Below the pieces are notes generated by a model. That model did not search any database. It was not told the DNA's origin and saw only the letters and a program-made list of their open reading frames with translations. The position numbers and the translations under genes were made by a program. Of a stretch of 64,000 nucleotides of DNA, positions 18,094 through 26,885 are shown one piece after another. Source of the stretch: Candidatus Lutibacillus vidarii (lineage in GTDB: Bacteria; Actinomycetota; Actinomycetes; Actinomycetales; Dermatophilaceae); NCBI GenBank assembly GCA_016717165.1, contig JADKGA010000002.1, positions 620,001-684,000 of the forward strand, in the 5' to 3' direction. How positions within the stretch are numbered: the stretch's first letter is position 1; the number at the start of each line of letters is the position of its first letter.

Positions 18094-18318
18094 TCACTGC
18101 GTCGCGAAACCGACCCTACCCTTGGCCTGCTCGCCAATGTGGACATAGCCCAGGGCGGCGACGGGGACGACGACCACCCGCCCCTTGTCGTCGGTGAGCG
18201 CCAGCACGGAGCCGCCGTCGAGGGCGGCGGTGACCTGGTCCTGCACCTCCGTCGCCGACTGGGCCGACTCGAAGCTGATCTCGCGGGCGACATCGCGGAC
18301 GCCGATGCGAACCTCCAC
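18094..18318 (-). CDS. DUF3107 small protein (TB9.4-like)
   Basis: A 74-residue protein, MEVRIGVRDVAREISFES..., with TEVQDQVTAAL and VVVPVAALGYVHIG. It matches the DUF3107 family, of which TB9.4 (Rv3208A) is the mycobacterial member. The family is short and actinobacterial, and its function is not known. It lies downstream of the TetR gene on the same strand, as in mycobacteria. Confidence 0.88.
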   Translation of the reverse strand: MEVRIGVRDVAREISFESAQSATEVQDQVTAALDGGSVLALTDDKGRVVVVPVAALGYVHIGEQAKGRVGFATQ

Positions 18319-18384
18319 CGGGTTCCCTTTCCTTGGTGCGTATGCCGGCCCGCGCCCGACGCGCGACCGGTCCTGGTGTGAAGG

Positions 18385-19056
18385 CTAACCCGCGGCGGCG
18401 GGCCGACCTTCCCGACCCCGCTTGGGGAATCCGCCCAGCCCGCGCCAGGCCAGCTGCCCGACCACGGCGGCGGCCTCCTCGCGGGGCACCGGACCGCCCT
18501 GGGCGAGCCAGTCTCGGGCGGCGATCTGGGCCATCCCGGTCAGGGCCATGCCAAGCAGGTGCGCGTCCTCGGCCGAAAGCGAGGTGTCCGCCGAGATGAC
18601 CTCGGCCATGGCGGCGGCGCAGGCCACCGAGAAGCCCTCGAGCCGCGAGCTCACCTCGGGCTCGTTGCGCAGGTCCGACTCGAAGATCAGCCGGTAGGAG
18701 CCACCCTCCTGCGAGACGTACTCGAAGTAGGTCGCGATGGTCGCCATGACCCGGGCCTTGTTGTCGTTCGTCGCCGCGAGGGCGTCCCGGAGCAGCCCGA
18801 GCATCTCGTCGGTGAAGGCGTCGATGAGGGCGAGGTAGAGCTCGAGCTTGCTGGGGAAGTGCTGGTAGAGGACCGGCTTGGACACCCCGGCGCGCTCGGC
18901 GATCTCGTCCATGACGGCCAAGTGGTAGCCGGACTCGACGAAGACCTGCTGGGCGGCGTCGAGGATCTGGGCGCGTCGCTGCGAGCGGGGCATCCGCTGC
19001 CCTCGCCGGACCTGCTCGTCATCCAGGTCGCTGCCTGGCAGTCCCACGCTCGCCAT
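18385..19056 (-). CDS. TetR-family regulator
   Basis: A 223-residue regulator. The helix-turn-helix is RAQILDAAQQVFVESGYHLAV followed by MDEIAERAGVSKPVLYQHFPSK (about 28-70). The ligand domain includes YFEYVSQEGGSYRLIFESDL, a pattern seen in the conserved actinobacterial TetR next to DUF3107 (Rv3208-like). ATG 19056 (MASVGLPG) is chosen over the longer reading to 19125, which would run into the moeZ start. It is divergent from moeZ by 67 bp. The ligand and targets are unknown. Confidence 0.85.
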   Translation of the reverse strand: MASVGLPGSDLDDEQVRRGQRMPRSQRRAQILDAAQQVFVESGYHLAVMDEIAERAGVSKPVLYQHFPSKLELYLALIDAFTDEMLGLLRDALAATNDNKARVMATIATYFEYVSQEGGSYRLIFESDLRNEPEVSSRLEGFSVACAAAMAEVISADTSLSAEDAHLLGMALTGMAQIAARDWLAQGGPVPREEAAAVVGQLAWRGLGGFPKRGREGRPAAAG

Positions 19057-19123
19057 CGTCGTCCCGTCCTCGTCGGCCCCCGGTGGTGCTCTCCACATCC
19101 TAGGGCTGGGTACCCTCACCACC

Positions 19124-20296
19124 ATGGCCTATCCAGCGCTGGCCGGCCCGGCGGGTCCGCTCTCTGCGGCGCAGCTGCGTCGCTACGCCCGGCACGTCAT
19201 GCTGCCCGAGCTCGGCCTCGAGGGCCAGCAGCGGCTCCTCGGCTCCCGGGTCCTTGTCCTCGGGGCGGGTGGGCTGGGGTCCCCGGTGCTGACCTACCTC
19301 GCGGCGGCCGGTGTCGGGTCGGTCACGGTGGTCGACGACGACGTCGTCGAGGAGTCCAACCTCCAGCGCCAGGTCGTTCACGGGGTCGGCGACCTCGGCC
19401 GGCTCAAGGTCGAGTCGGTCGCCGCGACCCTCGCCGAGCTCGCGCCTGGGGTTGTGGTGGCCCCTGTCGCGGCCCGGTTCACCTCCGACACCGCCGCCGA
19501 GCTCGTCGCCGGTCACCACCTCGTCCTCGACGGCACCGACAACTTCCCGACCCGGTATGCCGCCAACGACGCCTGCGTCACGGCGGGTGTCCCGCTGGTC
19601 TGGGGGTCGATCCTCGGGGTGGCCGGCCAGGTCAGCGTGTGGTGGGCCGGGCAGGGCCCGTGCTACCGGTGCGTCTTCCCCGACCCGCCGCCGCCCGGAT
19701 CGGTGCCCTCGTGCGGGGAGGCCGGGGTGCTCGGCGCCCTGTGCGGGGTGATCGGCTCGCTCATGGCGACCCAGGCGGTCCAGCTGCTCACCGGCACCGG
19801 CGACCCGCTGGTCGGGCGGCTGCTCGTCCATGACGCCGCGGCCTCGACCTTCGACACCCTTCGCGTGCGCGCCAACCCGCAGTGCCCGGTGTGCGGCGCC
19901 GGCACGCCTCCGGCCGCCGCGACCACGCCCGCGTATGCCGCCCCACCCTCCGACGCGGCGGCCGTCCCGTCCATCGGGGCGAAGGCCCTGGCCGCCGCCC
20001 TGGCCGGCCCGAACCCGCCGCTGGTCGTCGACGTCCGGCCGCAGGGCGAGCGGGAGATCGCGGCCCTGCCGGCATACGTGGCAGTGCACCTGGACGACTT
20101 CCGCTCTGGCGCGGCCTTCGCCCGGCCGGAGCTGGCCGACCGGGCCCGGACCATGGTGCTGGTCTGCCGCAGCGGCGCCCGCTCGGCCGAGGCGACCGCG
20201 CTCGCCGCGGCGGCGGGCTACCCGGGGGCGACGAACCTCGACGGCGGCGTCCTGGCCTGGGCCCGCGAGGTGGACCCGACGATGGCCACCTACTGA
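19124..20296 (+). CDS. moeZ: MoeB/MoeZ adenylyltransferase-rhodanese fusion
   Basis: A 390-residue E1-like enzyme fused to a sulfurtransferase domain. It adenylates the C-terminal glycine of small ubiquitin-like sulfur carriers (MoaD/ThiS/CysO) and supplies sulfur for molybdopterin and thiol biosynthesis. Motifs: LGAGGLGSP nucleotide loop (about 47), VDDDVVEESNLQRQ, CYRCVFPDPP and CPVCG zinc cysteines. The rhodanese domain (about 295-385) has LVVDVRPQGERE and the active-site loop VCRSGARS (Cys about 348). MoaE at 40.8 kb would act in the same pathway. Confidence 0.92.
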   Translation: MAYPALAGPAGPLSAAQLRRYARHVMLPELGLEGQQRLLGSRVLVLGAGGLGSPVLTYLAAAGVGSVTVVDDDVVEESNLQRQVVHGVGDLGRLKVESVAATLAELAPGVVVAPVAARFTSDTAAELVAGHHLVLDGTDNFPTRYAANDACVTAGVPLVWGSILGVAGQVSVWWAGQGPCYRCVFPDPPPPGSVPSCGEAGVLGALCGVIGSLMATQAVQLLTGTGDPLVGRLLVHDAAASTFDTLRVRANPQCPVCGAGTPPAAATTPAYAAPPSDAAAVPSIGAKALAAALAGPNPPLVVDVRPQGEREIAALPAYVAVHLDDFRSGAAFARPELADRARTMVLVCRSGARSAEATALAAAAGYPGATNLDGGVLAWAREVDPTMATY

Positions 20297-20342
20297 CCCG
20301 ACGGCCCGGATGGTTGTCGGTCGGCCGTGGTCGGATGACCCC

Positions 20343-23300
20343 ATGGTGAGCCTGTGGCGCAGCGCGCCGGCCCGGTCGCGGCCGGTCGTGCTCGACGACG
20401 CCCAGCGGGCCGCCGTCGAGGCGCGGGTGCCGCTGCTCCGGGTGCTCGGCGCGCCGGGCACGGGCAAGACCACGGTCGCCATCGAGATCGCGGTCAACCG
20501 GACCCGGGCCGGGTCGCCGCTGGACCGGACCCTGCTGCTCACCTCCTCCCGAGTCGCCGCGGCGGCGCTGCGGGACGCGGTGACGGCTCGGGTGGCCGGC
20601 ACGTCGACCCAGCCGCTGGCCCGGACCCACCAGGCCTTCGGGTTCGCGATCCTGCGCCGGGAGGCGGCGCTCGCCGGTGACCCCCTGCCCCGGCTCATCA
20701 CCGGGCCGGAGCAGGACGTCATCCTCCGGGAGCTGCTCGCCGGGTACGCCGCGGGTGACCGCCCCGAGCCGGCGTGGCCGGCGACGGTGGCGCCGGCCCG
20801 GCAGACCCGAGGGTTTCGCGCGGAGCTGCGCGACCTGCTCATGCGTGCCGTCGAGCACGGCGTCGAGGCCGACGAGCTGGCCCGGCTGGGCGTCGCCCAC
20901 GGCCGACCCGAGTGGGTCGCGGCGGCCTCGGTGCTCGCCGAGTATGACGAGGTCACCGCGTTGTCCCGGCCGGGCGCCTACGACCCGGCGTGGGTGCTCA
21001 CCGCCGCCGCGGACCGGCTCGAGGACGACCCGGAGGCGCTCGGCCGGGTGAGCGCCGAGCTCGACCTCGTCGTCGTCGACGACGCCCAGGAGGTCACCTC
21101 GGCGGCGGCCCGGCTGCTCGCCGTGCTGTCCGCGGCCGGGGTCCACCTCGTGCTCGTCGGCGACCCGGACAATGCCGTCCAGACCTTCCGCGGGGCCGAC
21201 CCGCGGTTCCTGGCGTCCGGGTGGGCCCAGCTCGGGGACGGCCCGACCCTCGTCCTGCCGACCTCGTACCGGCAGGGCGCAACGCTGCTGGGGGTGACCG
21301 CCGCGGTGGCCCGCCGGATCGGCGCCCTCGGGGGGGCCGCGCAGCGAGACCCGGTGCCTGCGCCCTTGCTCGCCGACGGCCAGGTCGAGGTCGCGATGGT
21401 GCGGGCCGTCGCGCAGGAGGGTGCGCTCGTCGCCGCCCGGCTACGGGCTGCCCACCTGCTCGACGGGGTCCCCTGGTCGCAGATGGCCGTTGTCGTCCGC
21501 GGCCGGGCCCGCTCGCTGGCGCTGCGGCGCAGCCTGGCCGCGGCCGGGGTGCCCGTCACGCCCGGTGACCCGGCAGTGGCGCTGCGCGACGAACGCGCGG
21601 TGCGCCCGCTGCTGGCCCTGCTCGACATCGTCGCCCGGCGGGCGGACGACCCGGCATACCGGCCGGATGTCGACACGGTCGTCGACCTGCTCACCGGCGC
21701 CGTCGGCGGCACCGACCCCGTCGCGCTGCGCCGCCTGCGGCGCGCGCTGCGGGCCCACGAGCTCGACTCCGGTGGGACGAGGTCGAGCGACGAGCTGCTC
21801 CGCGCGGCCCTGCTCGACCCGGCGCTGCGGGTGCAGGCTGGCTCGGCTGGGGCCCGGCTGGCTCGGCTGCAGCGCGCGCTCGAGGCCGGGCTGCAGGTCA
21901 TGGCGCCGACCCGCTCGGCGTCGGAGGTGCTCTGGGCGGTGTGGTCCGCCCTCGGGGTCGCGGGGCCGTGGGAGGCCGCTGCGCTGGCCGGTGGTCCCGC
22001 GGGCGTCCGCGCCGACCGTGACCTCGATGCCGTCCTCGCGGTCTTCGACGCCGCGGAGGGCTTCGCCGAGCGGCTGCCGCGGGCTGGCACCCGGGAGTTC
22101 CTCGACCATGTCGTCGGGCAGGAGGTCGCCGCGGACTCGCTGGTCCAGCGAGCCCCGACGGGGGAGGTCGTCGAGCTGGTCACCCCCGTGGCGGCCGCGG
22201 GGCGGCAGTGGCGTTACGTCGTCGTCGCCGGGGTGCAGGAGGGAGTCTGGCCCGACCTTCGGCTGCGCGGGTCGCTGCTGGGTTCTTCTGACCTCGTCGA
22301 CCTGCTGTCCGGTCGAGAGCTCGGCTTCCGGGCGGCGCACAGTGCCGTGCGGTATGACGAGACCCGGCTCTTCCACGTCGCGGTGTCCCGGGCGAGCGAA
22401 CGGCTCCTCGTCACGGCGGTGCGCAGCGAGGACGAGCAGCCCTCGGTCTACCTCGACATCGTCGACCCGCTGAGCGACCCCGACCCGCAGGCCGATGGTC
22501 TGCGCCCCTTCACCGAGGTGGACGAGCGGCTCAGTGTCCCCTCGCTGGTCGCCGGGCTGCGCCGCGACCTGGCCCGCAGCGAGGGTTCCGACGCCGACGC
22601 CGCGGCCGTCCTCGCCGCGCTGGCCGAGCGGGGCGTGCCCGGCGCGGCCCCCTCGACGTGGTGGCCCAGGCTCCACCCGACCGACGACCGGCCGGTCGTC
22701 GAGCCGGACCGACCGGTCCGCGTCTCGCCCTCGGCGCTGGACGGCTTCCAGAAGTGCGGGCTGCGCTGGCTGCTGACGACCCGGGGTGGATCGGGGCCGA
22801 GCAGCAGCTCGCAAACCCTCGGCTCCCTGGTCCACTCGCTCGCTCACGAGCTCGGCGCCGCCGACGCCGGCGTCTACCGGGCCGAGCTGGACCGCCGCTG
22901 GGGCGAGCTCGGCCTGCCCCGGTCCTGGGCCACCGACAAGCAGCACGAGCTCGCTGCGACGATGGTCACCCGGCTCGCGGCCTACCTCGGGGCCGTCGAG
23001 GCGGCGGGCTGGGAGCCGGTGGGCTCCGAGGTGGACCTGCGGGTCGAGCTCGGCCGGGCCGTCGTGTCGGGCCGGGTGGACCGGCTCGAGCGGCGGACCG
23101 CCGACGGGGCACTGCGGGTCGTTGACCTCAAGACCGGGTCGTCCAAGCCGTCCGGGGCCGAGCTCGCCCGGCACCCCCAGCTCGGTGCGTACCAGGAGGC
23201 CGTCGAGGAGGGTGCCTTCGGCGAGCTCGGGTCCGTCTCGGCGGGCGCTGCCCTCGTCCAGGTCGGGAAGGCCGCCGGGACGACCGCCTCGCCCTCGGTC

Positions 23301-23474
23301 CAGGCCCAGCCGGCGATCTCGCTCGACGCCGAGCCGGGCTGGGCGCGCGAGCTCGTCGCTGCGGCGGCGGAGGGAATGTCGGCCGGTTCGCTGGTCGCCG
23401 CCCCTGGCGGACACTGCCGGGTCTGCCCGGTGACGACGAGCTGCCCGGTCCGGCCCGAGGGGGAACGGCTGTGA
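20343..23474 (+). CDS. adnA: AdnA-type helicase-nuclease subunit
   Basis: A 1043-residue UvrD-like motor fused to a RecB-type nuclease, the first subunit of the mycobacterial-type AdnAB double-strand-break end-resection machine. Walker A is GAPGTGKTT (about 37). The motif II region reads VVVDDAQEV (about 244) instead of the DEFQ of the partner, as expected for the less active motor. The C-terminal nuclease has SGRVDRLERR, VVDLKTG (about 927) and cysteines in FQKCGLRW and HCRVCPVTTSC (Fe-S layout). The start at 20343 or 20310 is uncertain. It overlaps adnB by 4 bp. Confidence 0.9.
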   Translation: MVSLWRSAPARSRPVVLDDAQRAAVEARVPLLRVLGAPGTGKTTVAIEIAVNRTRAGSPLDRTLLLTSSRVAAAALRDAVTARVAGTSTQPLARTHQAFGFAILRREAALAGDPLPRLITGPEQDVILRELLAGYAAGDRPEPAWPATVAPARQTRGFRAELRDLLMRAVEHGVEADELARLGVAHGRPEWVAAASVLAEYDEVTALSRPGAYDPAWVLTAAADRLEDDPEALGRVSAELDLVVVDDAQEVTSAAARLLAVLSAAGVHLVLVGDPDNAVQTFRGADPRFLASGWAQLGDGPTLVLPTSYRQGATLLGVTAAVARRIGALGGAAQRDPVPAPLLADGQVEVAMVRAVAQEGALVAARLRAAHLLDGVPWSQMAVVVRGRARSLALRRSLAAAGVPVTPGDPAVALRDERAVRPLLALLDIVARRADDPAYRPDVDTVVDLLTGAVGGTDPVALRRLRRALRAHELDSGGTRSSDELLRAALLDPALRVQAGSAGARLARLQRALEAGLQVMAPTRSASEVLWAVWSALGVAGPWEAAALAGGPAGVRADRDLDAVLAVFDAAEGFAERLPRAGTREFLDHVVGQEVAADSLVQRAPTGEVVELVTPVAAAGRQWRYVVVAGVQEGVWPDLRLRGSLLGSSDLVDLLSGRELGFRAAHSAVRYDETRLFHVAVSRASERLLVTAVRSEDEQPSVYLDIVDPLSDPDPQADGLRPFTEVDERLSVPSLVAGLRRDLARSEGSDADAAAVLAALAERGVPGAAPSTWWPRLHPTDDRPVVEPDRPVRVSPSALDGFQKCGLRWLLTTRGGSGPSSSSQTLGSLVHSLAHELGAADAGVYRAELDRRWGELGLPRSWATDKQHELAATMVTRLAAYLGAVEAAGWEPVGSEVDLRVELGRAVVSGRVDRLERRTADGALRVVDLKTGSSKPSGAELARHPQLGAYQEAVEEGAFGELGSVSAGAALVQVGKAAGTTASPSVQAQPAISLDAEPGWARELVAAAAEGMSAGSLVAAPGGHCRVCPVTTSCPVRPEGERL

Positions 23475-26400
23475 GCACCCCTGGTGTCGTCCGCGCGGCC
23501 GACATCTCGGCCGCCCTCGGTCTGCCGCCCCCCACCGCGGAGCAGGTCGCCGTCATCGAGGCGCCCGCCGCAGCCCAGCTGGTCGTCGCCGGAGCCGGCT
23601 CGGGCAAGACCGAGACGATGGCGGCTCGGGTGGTCTGGCTCGTCGCGAACGGCCAGGTCGACCCGGACCAGGTCCTCGGCCTTACCTTCACCCGCAAGGC
23701 CGCCGCCGAGCTGTCCGAGCGGATCGCCCGACGGCTGCGGGGGTTGCGCACGGCCGGGCTGTGGACCCCCCGGCTGGACGACGGCACCGGCGCGGAGGTC
23801 CTCGGCGGCACCCCGACGGTGTCGACATACCACGCCTATGCCGGCCGACTCGTCCGCGAGCACGCCCTGCGGGTGGGGGTCGAGCCCGAGTCGCGCCTGC
23901 TGAGCCAGGCCGCGTCCTGGCAGTACGCGGCCGAGGTGGTGGCCCGCTACGACGGCCCGATGGACGAGGTCGGCTGGGCCGAGTCGACGGTCATCACCGC
24001 CGTGGTCGAGATCGCGGGCGAGCTCGCCGAGCATCTGCTCACCCCCGAGGAGATGGCCCGGTATGTCGACCAGGTGCTCGCCGACCTCTCGGCCGTCCCG
24101 CCGGGGGAGGGGCGCCGGTCCGCGCACCCGATGCGCAAGGTCTCGGAGGCGCTGGCAGCGCGGCGGGCGCTGCTCCCGATGGTCCGTGGGTATCTCGAGC
24201 TCAAGCGCAGCCGGGACTCCCTCGACTTCGCCGACCAGATGGCGCTGGCCGCGCGGCTGGCCCGCGACGTGCCGAGGGTCGGGGTGGGCGAGCGGGTGCG
24301 CTTCCGGGCCGTGCTGCTCGACGAGTTCCAGGACACCTCGGAGGCCCAGCTGGTGCTGCTGCGGTCGCTCTTCGGGGCGGGGGCGGGCGCGCTGCGTTGG
24401 GCGGGCCCGGAGGTCGGGGCGGACAATGTGGTGTCGGTGACCGCGGTCGGCGACCCGCACCAGTCGATCTACGGATGGCGGGGCGCGAGCGCGACGACGA
24501 TCGCCCGCTTCCCAGCGGAGTTCGGGACGGGCGGGCGAGCCGGGGCGGCCGGGGCGGTGGACGGGGGCGAGGACCGGGTGGCGGCCGCGGTGCGGCCACT
24601 GCGGACCAGCTGGCGCAACGACCTCGCGATCCTCGACGTCGCCAACCTCGTCTCGGCACCGCTGCGGCGGACCGCCCGGGTGCCGGTGCCCGACCTGGTC
24701 GCCCGCCCGGACGCGTCCGCAGGGGCGGTGTCGGTGGCCCGGGCCGTGACGGTCGAGGACGAGGCGAGCGCCATCGCGTCCTGGGTCCGGGACCGGTGGG
24801 CCAGCCCAAGCGGCCGGCGGACCGGTGCCTCGGCGGCGGTCATCTGCCGGAAGCGCTCGCAGTTCCCGCTGGTCGTCGAGGCGCTGCGGGAGCGCGGGCT
24901 TCCGGTCGAGGTGGTGGGGCTCGGTGGCCTGCTGCTCACGCCGGAGGTCGCCGACCTCGTCGCGCTGCTATGGACCGTCGCCGACCCGGCGCGCGGGGAC
25001 CAGCTGATGCGGCTGCTCACCGGCCCACCCGTCGCGCTCGGCGCCGCGGATCTCGACGGTCTCCATGCCTGGACCCGGGTGCTCGGGCGGCGGGCCGCGT
25101 CCGCGGCACCGTCCGGGGCCGGTGCCACGGCCGGGCCGGCGGGCCGGCGCACGGTCGACCTCGCCCCCGACTCCGTGGTCGAGGTCTCCCTGGCCGAGGC
25201 GGTCGAGTCCCTGCCGCCCCCCGGGTGGGTGGGTCCGGGCGGGGAGCGGCTCAGCCCCGCGGCCAGGGACCGGCTGGCCCGGCTGGCCGAGTCGGTCGCG
25301 ACGGTGCGCTCCGTCGTGGGCGTCGGGCTGGCCGATCTCGTCGTCGCCGCCGAACGGGCGCTCGGGTTGGATGTCGAGGTCGCGGCCCGTCCCGAGCACG
25401 GCCCGGCATCGGCCCGCGCCCACCTCGACGCCTTCGCCGACACCGCGGCCGACTTCGCCGCCTCCGCGGACCGGCCGACGCTCAACGGTTTCCTCGCCTG
25501 GCTGGCTGCCGCGGTGGACCAGGAGCGCGGGCTCGACTCGCCGCGGCTGGAGTCCTCGACCGACGCCGTCCAGGTGCTCACCGCACACGCGGCGAAGGGC
25601 CTGGAGTGGGATGTCGTGGCCGTGCCGGGACTGGTCGAGGGGGTCTTCCCCGCCCGCGAGCACGGGGTGACCTCGAGGTGGGATGGCGCGGCCTGGGTCG
25701 TCGCCGCCCCGACCGACCGCGGCTGGACCCTCGGCGCCAGCGGGGTGCCCTACCCCTTGCGCGGGGACGCGGACGGGCTGCCGCGCCTGCGCACCGATGC
25801 GGTCGACTACGCCGACCTCGCGGCGGCATACGAGCAGTTCATGGCGGACGCGGGCGCGCACGAGCTGGCCGAGGAACAACGGCTCATGTATGTCGCCGTG
25901 ACCCGGGCGCGGCACGAGCTGCTGCTCACCGCCGCGGTCTGGGGCGACCCGTTAACGCCGCGGGTCAGCGTCCCGCTGCTTGACGAGCTGCGTCGGCGCG
26001 GCGTCGCCACGCTCGGGTGGGCCGAGCTCCCGGCGCCGGTCGATGGGGTTGCCCCCGCCAACCCACGCCTCGTCGAGCGGCCGACGGTGCTCTGGCCCGG
26101 TCCTCGGGTGGCCCGGCCGGGGGTCGAGGCGGCCGCCGCGGCCGTGGTCCACGCTGCGGACGCCGAGGCGGCGCCGACCGGGCCGACGTGGGAGCGGGCG
26201 ATGGTCCTGCTCGCCGACCAGGCCGCGCGGCAGATCCCGGCGCCTCCCCGGGCGCTGCTCGGCCCGCACCTGTCCACCGCAGCCCTGGTCCGCCTCGCCC
26301 GCGACCCGCAGCGGTTCGCGCGGGCGCTGCGCCGACCGATGCCGACTCCCACGGCCGTCAGCACCCGGCGCGGAACAGCCTTCCACGCCTGGGTCGAGCA

Positions 26401-26872
26401 GCATTACGGCCGCGGGGCGCTCGTGGAGTGGGACGAGCTGCCGGGAGCCGCGGACTCCGACGCCGCGGAGGATGTCGAGCTCGCCGAGCTCCAGGAGCGC
26501 TTCCTCGCCTCACCGTGGGCGGACCGGACCCCGCTCGCGCTCGAGCTGTCGGTCGAGACGGTCGTCGCGGGCGTGGCGGTTCGTGGGCGCATCGACGCGG
26601 TCTTCCCCCGTCCCGGGGGCGTCATCCTCGTCGACTGGAAGACCGGCACCCCGCCGCAGGGCGATGCGGCCCGGGTGGCGGCGCTCCAGCTCGGTGCCTA
26701 CGCCCTCGCCTACCGTCGGCTCACCGGGCTCACTGACGGTGAGGTGTCCGCCGCCTTCTACTACGCCCGGACCGGTATGACGCAGCCGGTGGACCTGCCG
26801 GACGAGGCGCAGCTCGCCGCGGTGCTTGAGGCGCTGCCGGTCGAGCGCGACGGTGTCTCGGCGAGCCCGTAG
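23471..26872 (+). CDS. adnB: AdnB-type helicase-nuclease subunit
   Basis: A 1133-residue partner of AdnA and the main motor. Motifs: Walker A VAGAGSGKTET (about 40), Ia LTFTRKAAAEL, II LLDEFQDTSEAQ (about 283), III AVGDPHQSIYGWRGA, IV LRTSWRN, V LTAHAAKGLEWD and VI LMYVAVTRARHELL. The C-terminal nuclease has RGRIDAVF and VDWKTGTPPQ (about 1055), then QLGAYALAYRR. Unlike AdnA it lacks the Fe-S cysteines. The GTG start lies within the adnA stop (GTGA), implying stoichiometric coupling. Lengths of both subunits match mycobacterial AdnA and AdnB. Confidence 0.92.
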   Translation: MSTPGVVRAADISAALGLPPPTAEQVAVIEAPAAAQLVVAGAGSGKTETMAARVVWLVANGQVDPDQVLGLTFTRKAAAELSERIARRLRGLRTAGLWTPRLDDGTGAEVLGGTPTVSTYHAYAGRLVREHALRVGVEPESRLLSQAASWQYAAEVVARYDGPMDEVGWAESTVITAVVEIAGELAEHLLTPEEMARYVDQVLADLSAVPPGEGRRSAHPMRKVSEALAARRALLPMVRGYLELKRSRDSLDFADQMALAARLARDVPRVGVGERVRFRAVLLDEFQDTSEAQLVLLRSLFGAGAGALRWAGPEVGADNVVSVTAVGDPHQSIYGWRGASATTIARFPAEFGTGGRAGAAGAVDGGEDRVAAAVRPLRTSWRNDLAILDVANLVSAPLRRTARVPVPDLVARPDASAGAVSVARAVTVEDEASAIASWVRDRWASPSGRRTGASAAVICRKRSQFPLVVEALRERGLPVEVVGLGGLLLTPEVADLVALLWTVADPARGDQLMRLLTGPPVALGAADLDGLHAWTRVLGRRAASAAPSGAGATAGPAGRRTVDLAPDSVVEVSLAEAVESLPPPGWVGPGGERLSPAARDRLARLAESVATVRSVVGVGLADLVVAAERALGLDVEVAARPEHGPASARAHLDAFADTAADFAASADRPTLNGFLAWLAAAVDQERGLDSPRLESSTDAVQVLTAHAAKGLEWDVVAVPGLVEGVFPAREHGVTSRWDGAAWVVAAPTDRGWTLGASGVPYPLRGDADGLPRLRTDAVDYADLAAAYEQFMADAGAHELAEEQRLMYVAVTRARHELLLTAAVWGDPLTPRVSVPLLDELRRRGVATLGWAELPAPVDGVAPANPRLVERPTVLWPGPRVARPGVEAAAAAVVHAADAEAAPTGPTWERAMVLLADQAARQIPAPPRALLGPHLSTAALVRLARDPQRFARALRRPMPTPTAVSTRRGTAFHAWVEQHYGRGALVEWDELPGAADSDAAEDVELAELQERFLASPWADRTPLALELSVETVVAGVAVRGRIDAVFPRPGGVILVDWKTGTPPQGDAARVAALQLGAYALAYRRLTGLTDGEVSAAFYYARTGMTQPVDLPDEAQLAAVLEALPVERDGVSASP

Positions 26873-26885
26873 CCGCCGAGGCGAG

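Noticed and set aside
19082..19123. GGTGGTG/CACCACC arms between TetR and moeZ as an operator
   Set aside because: Arms are short, low complexity and about 30 bp apart; not distinguishable from chance in GC-rich DNA.
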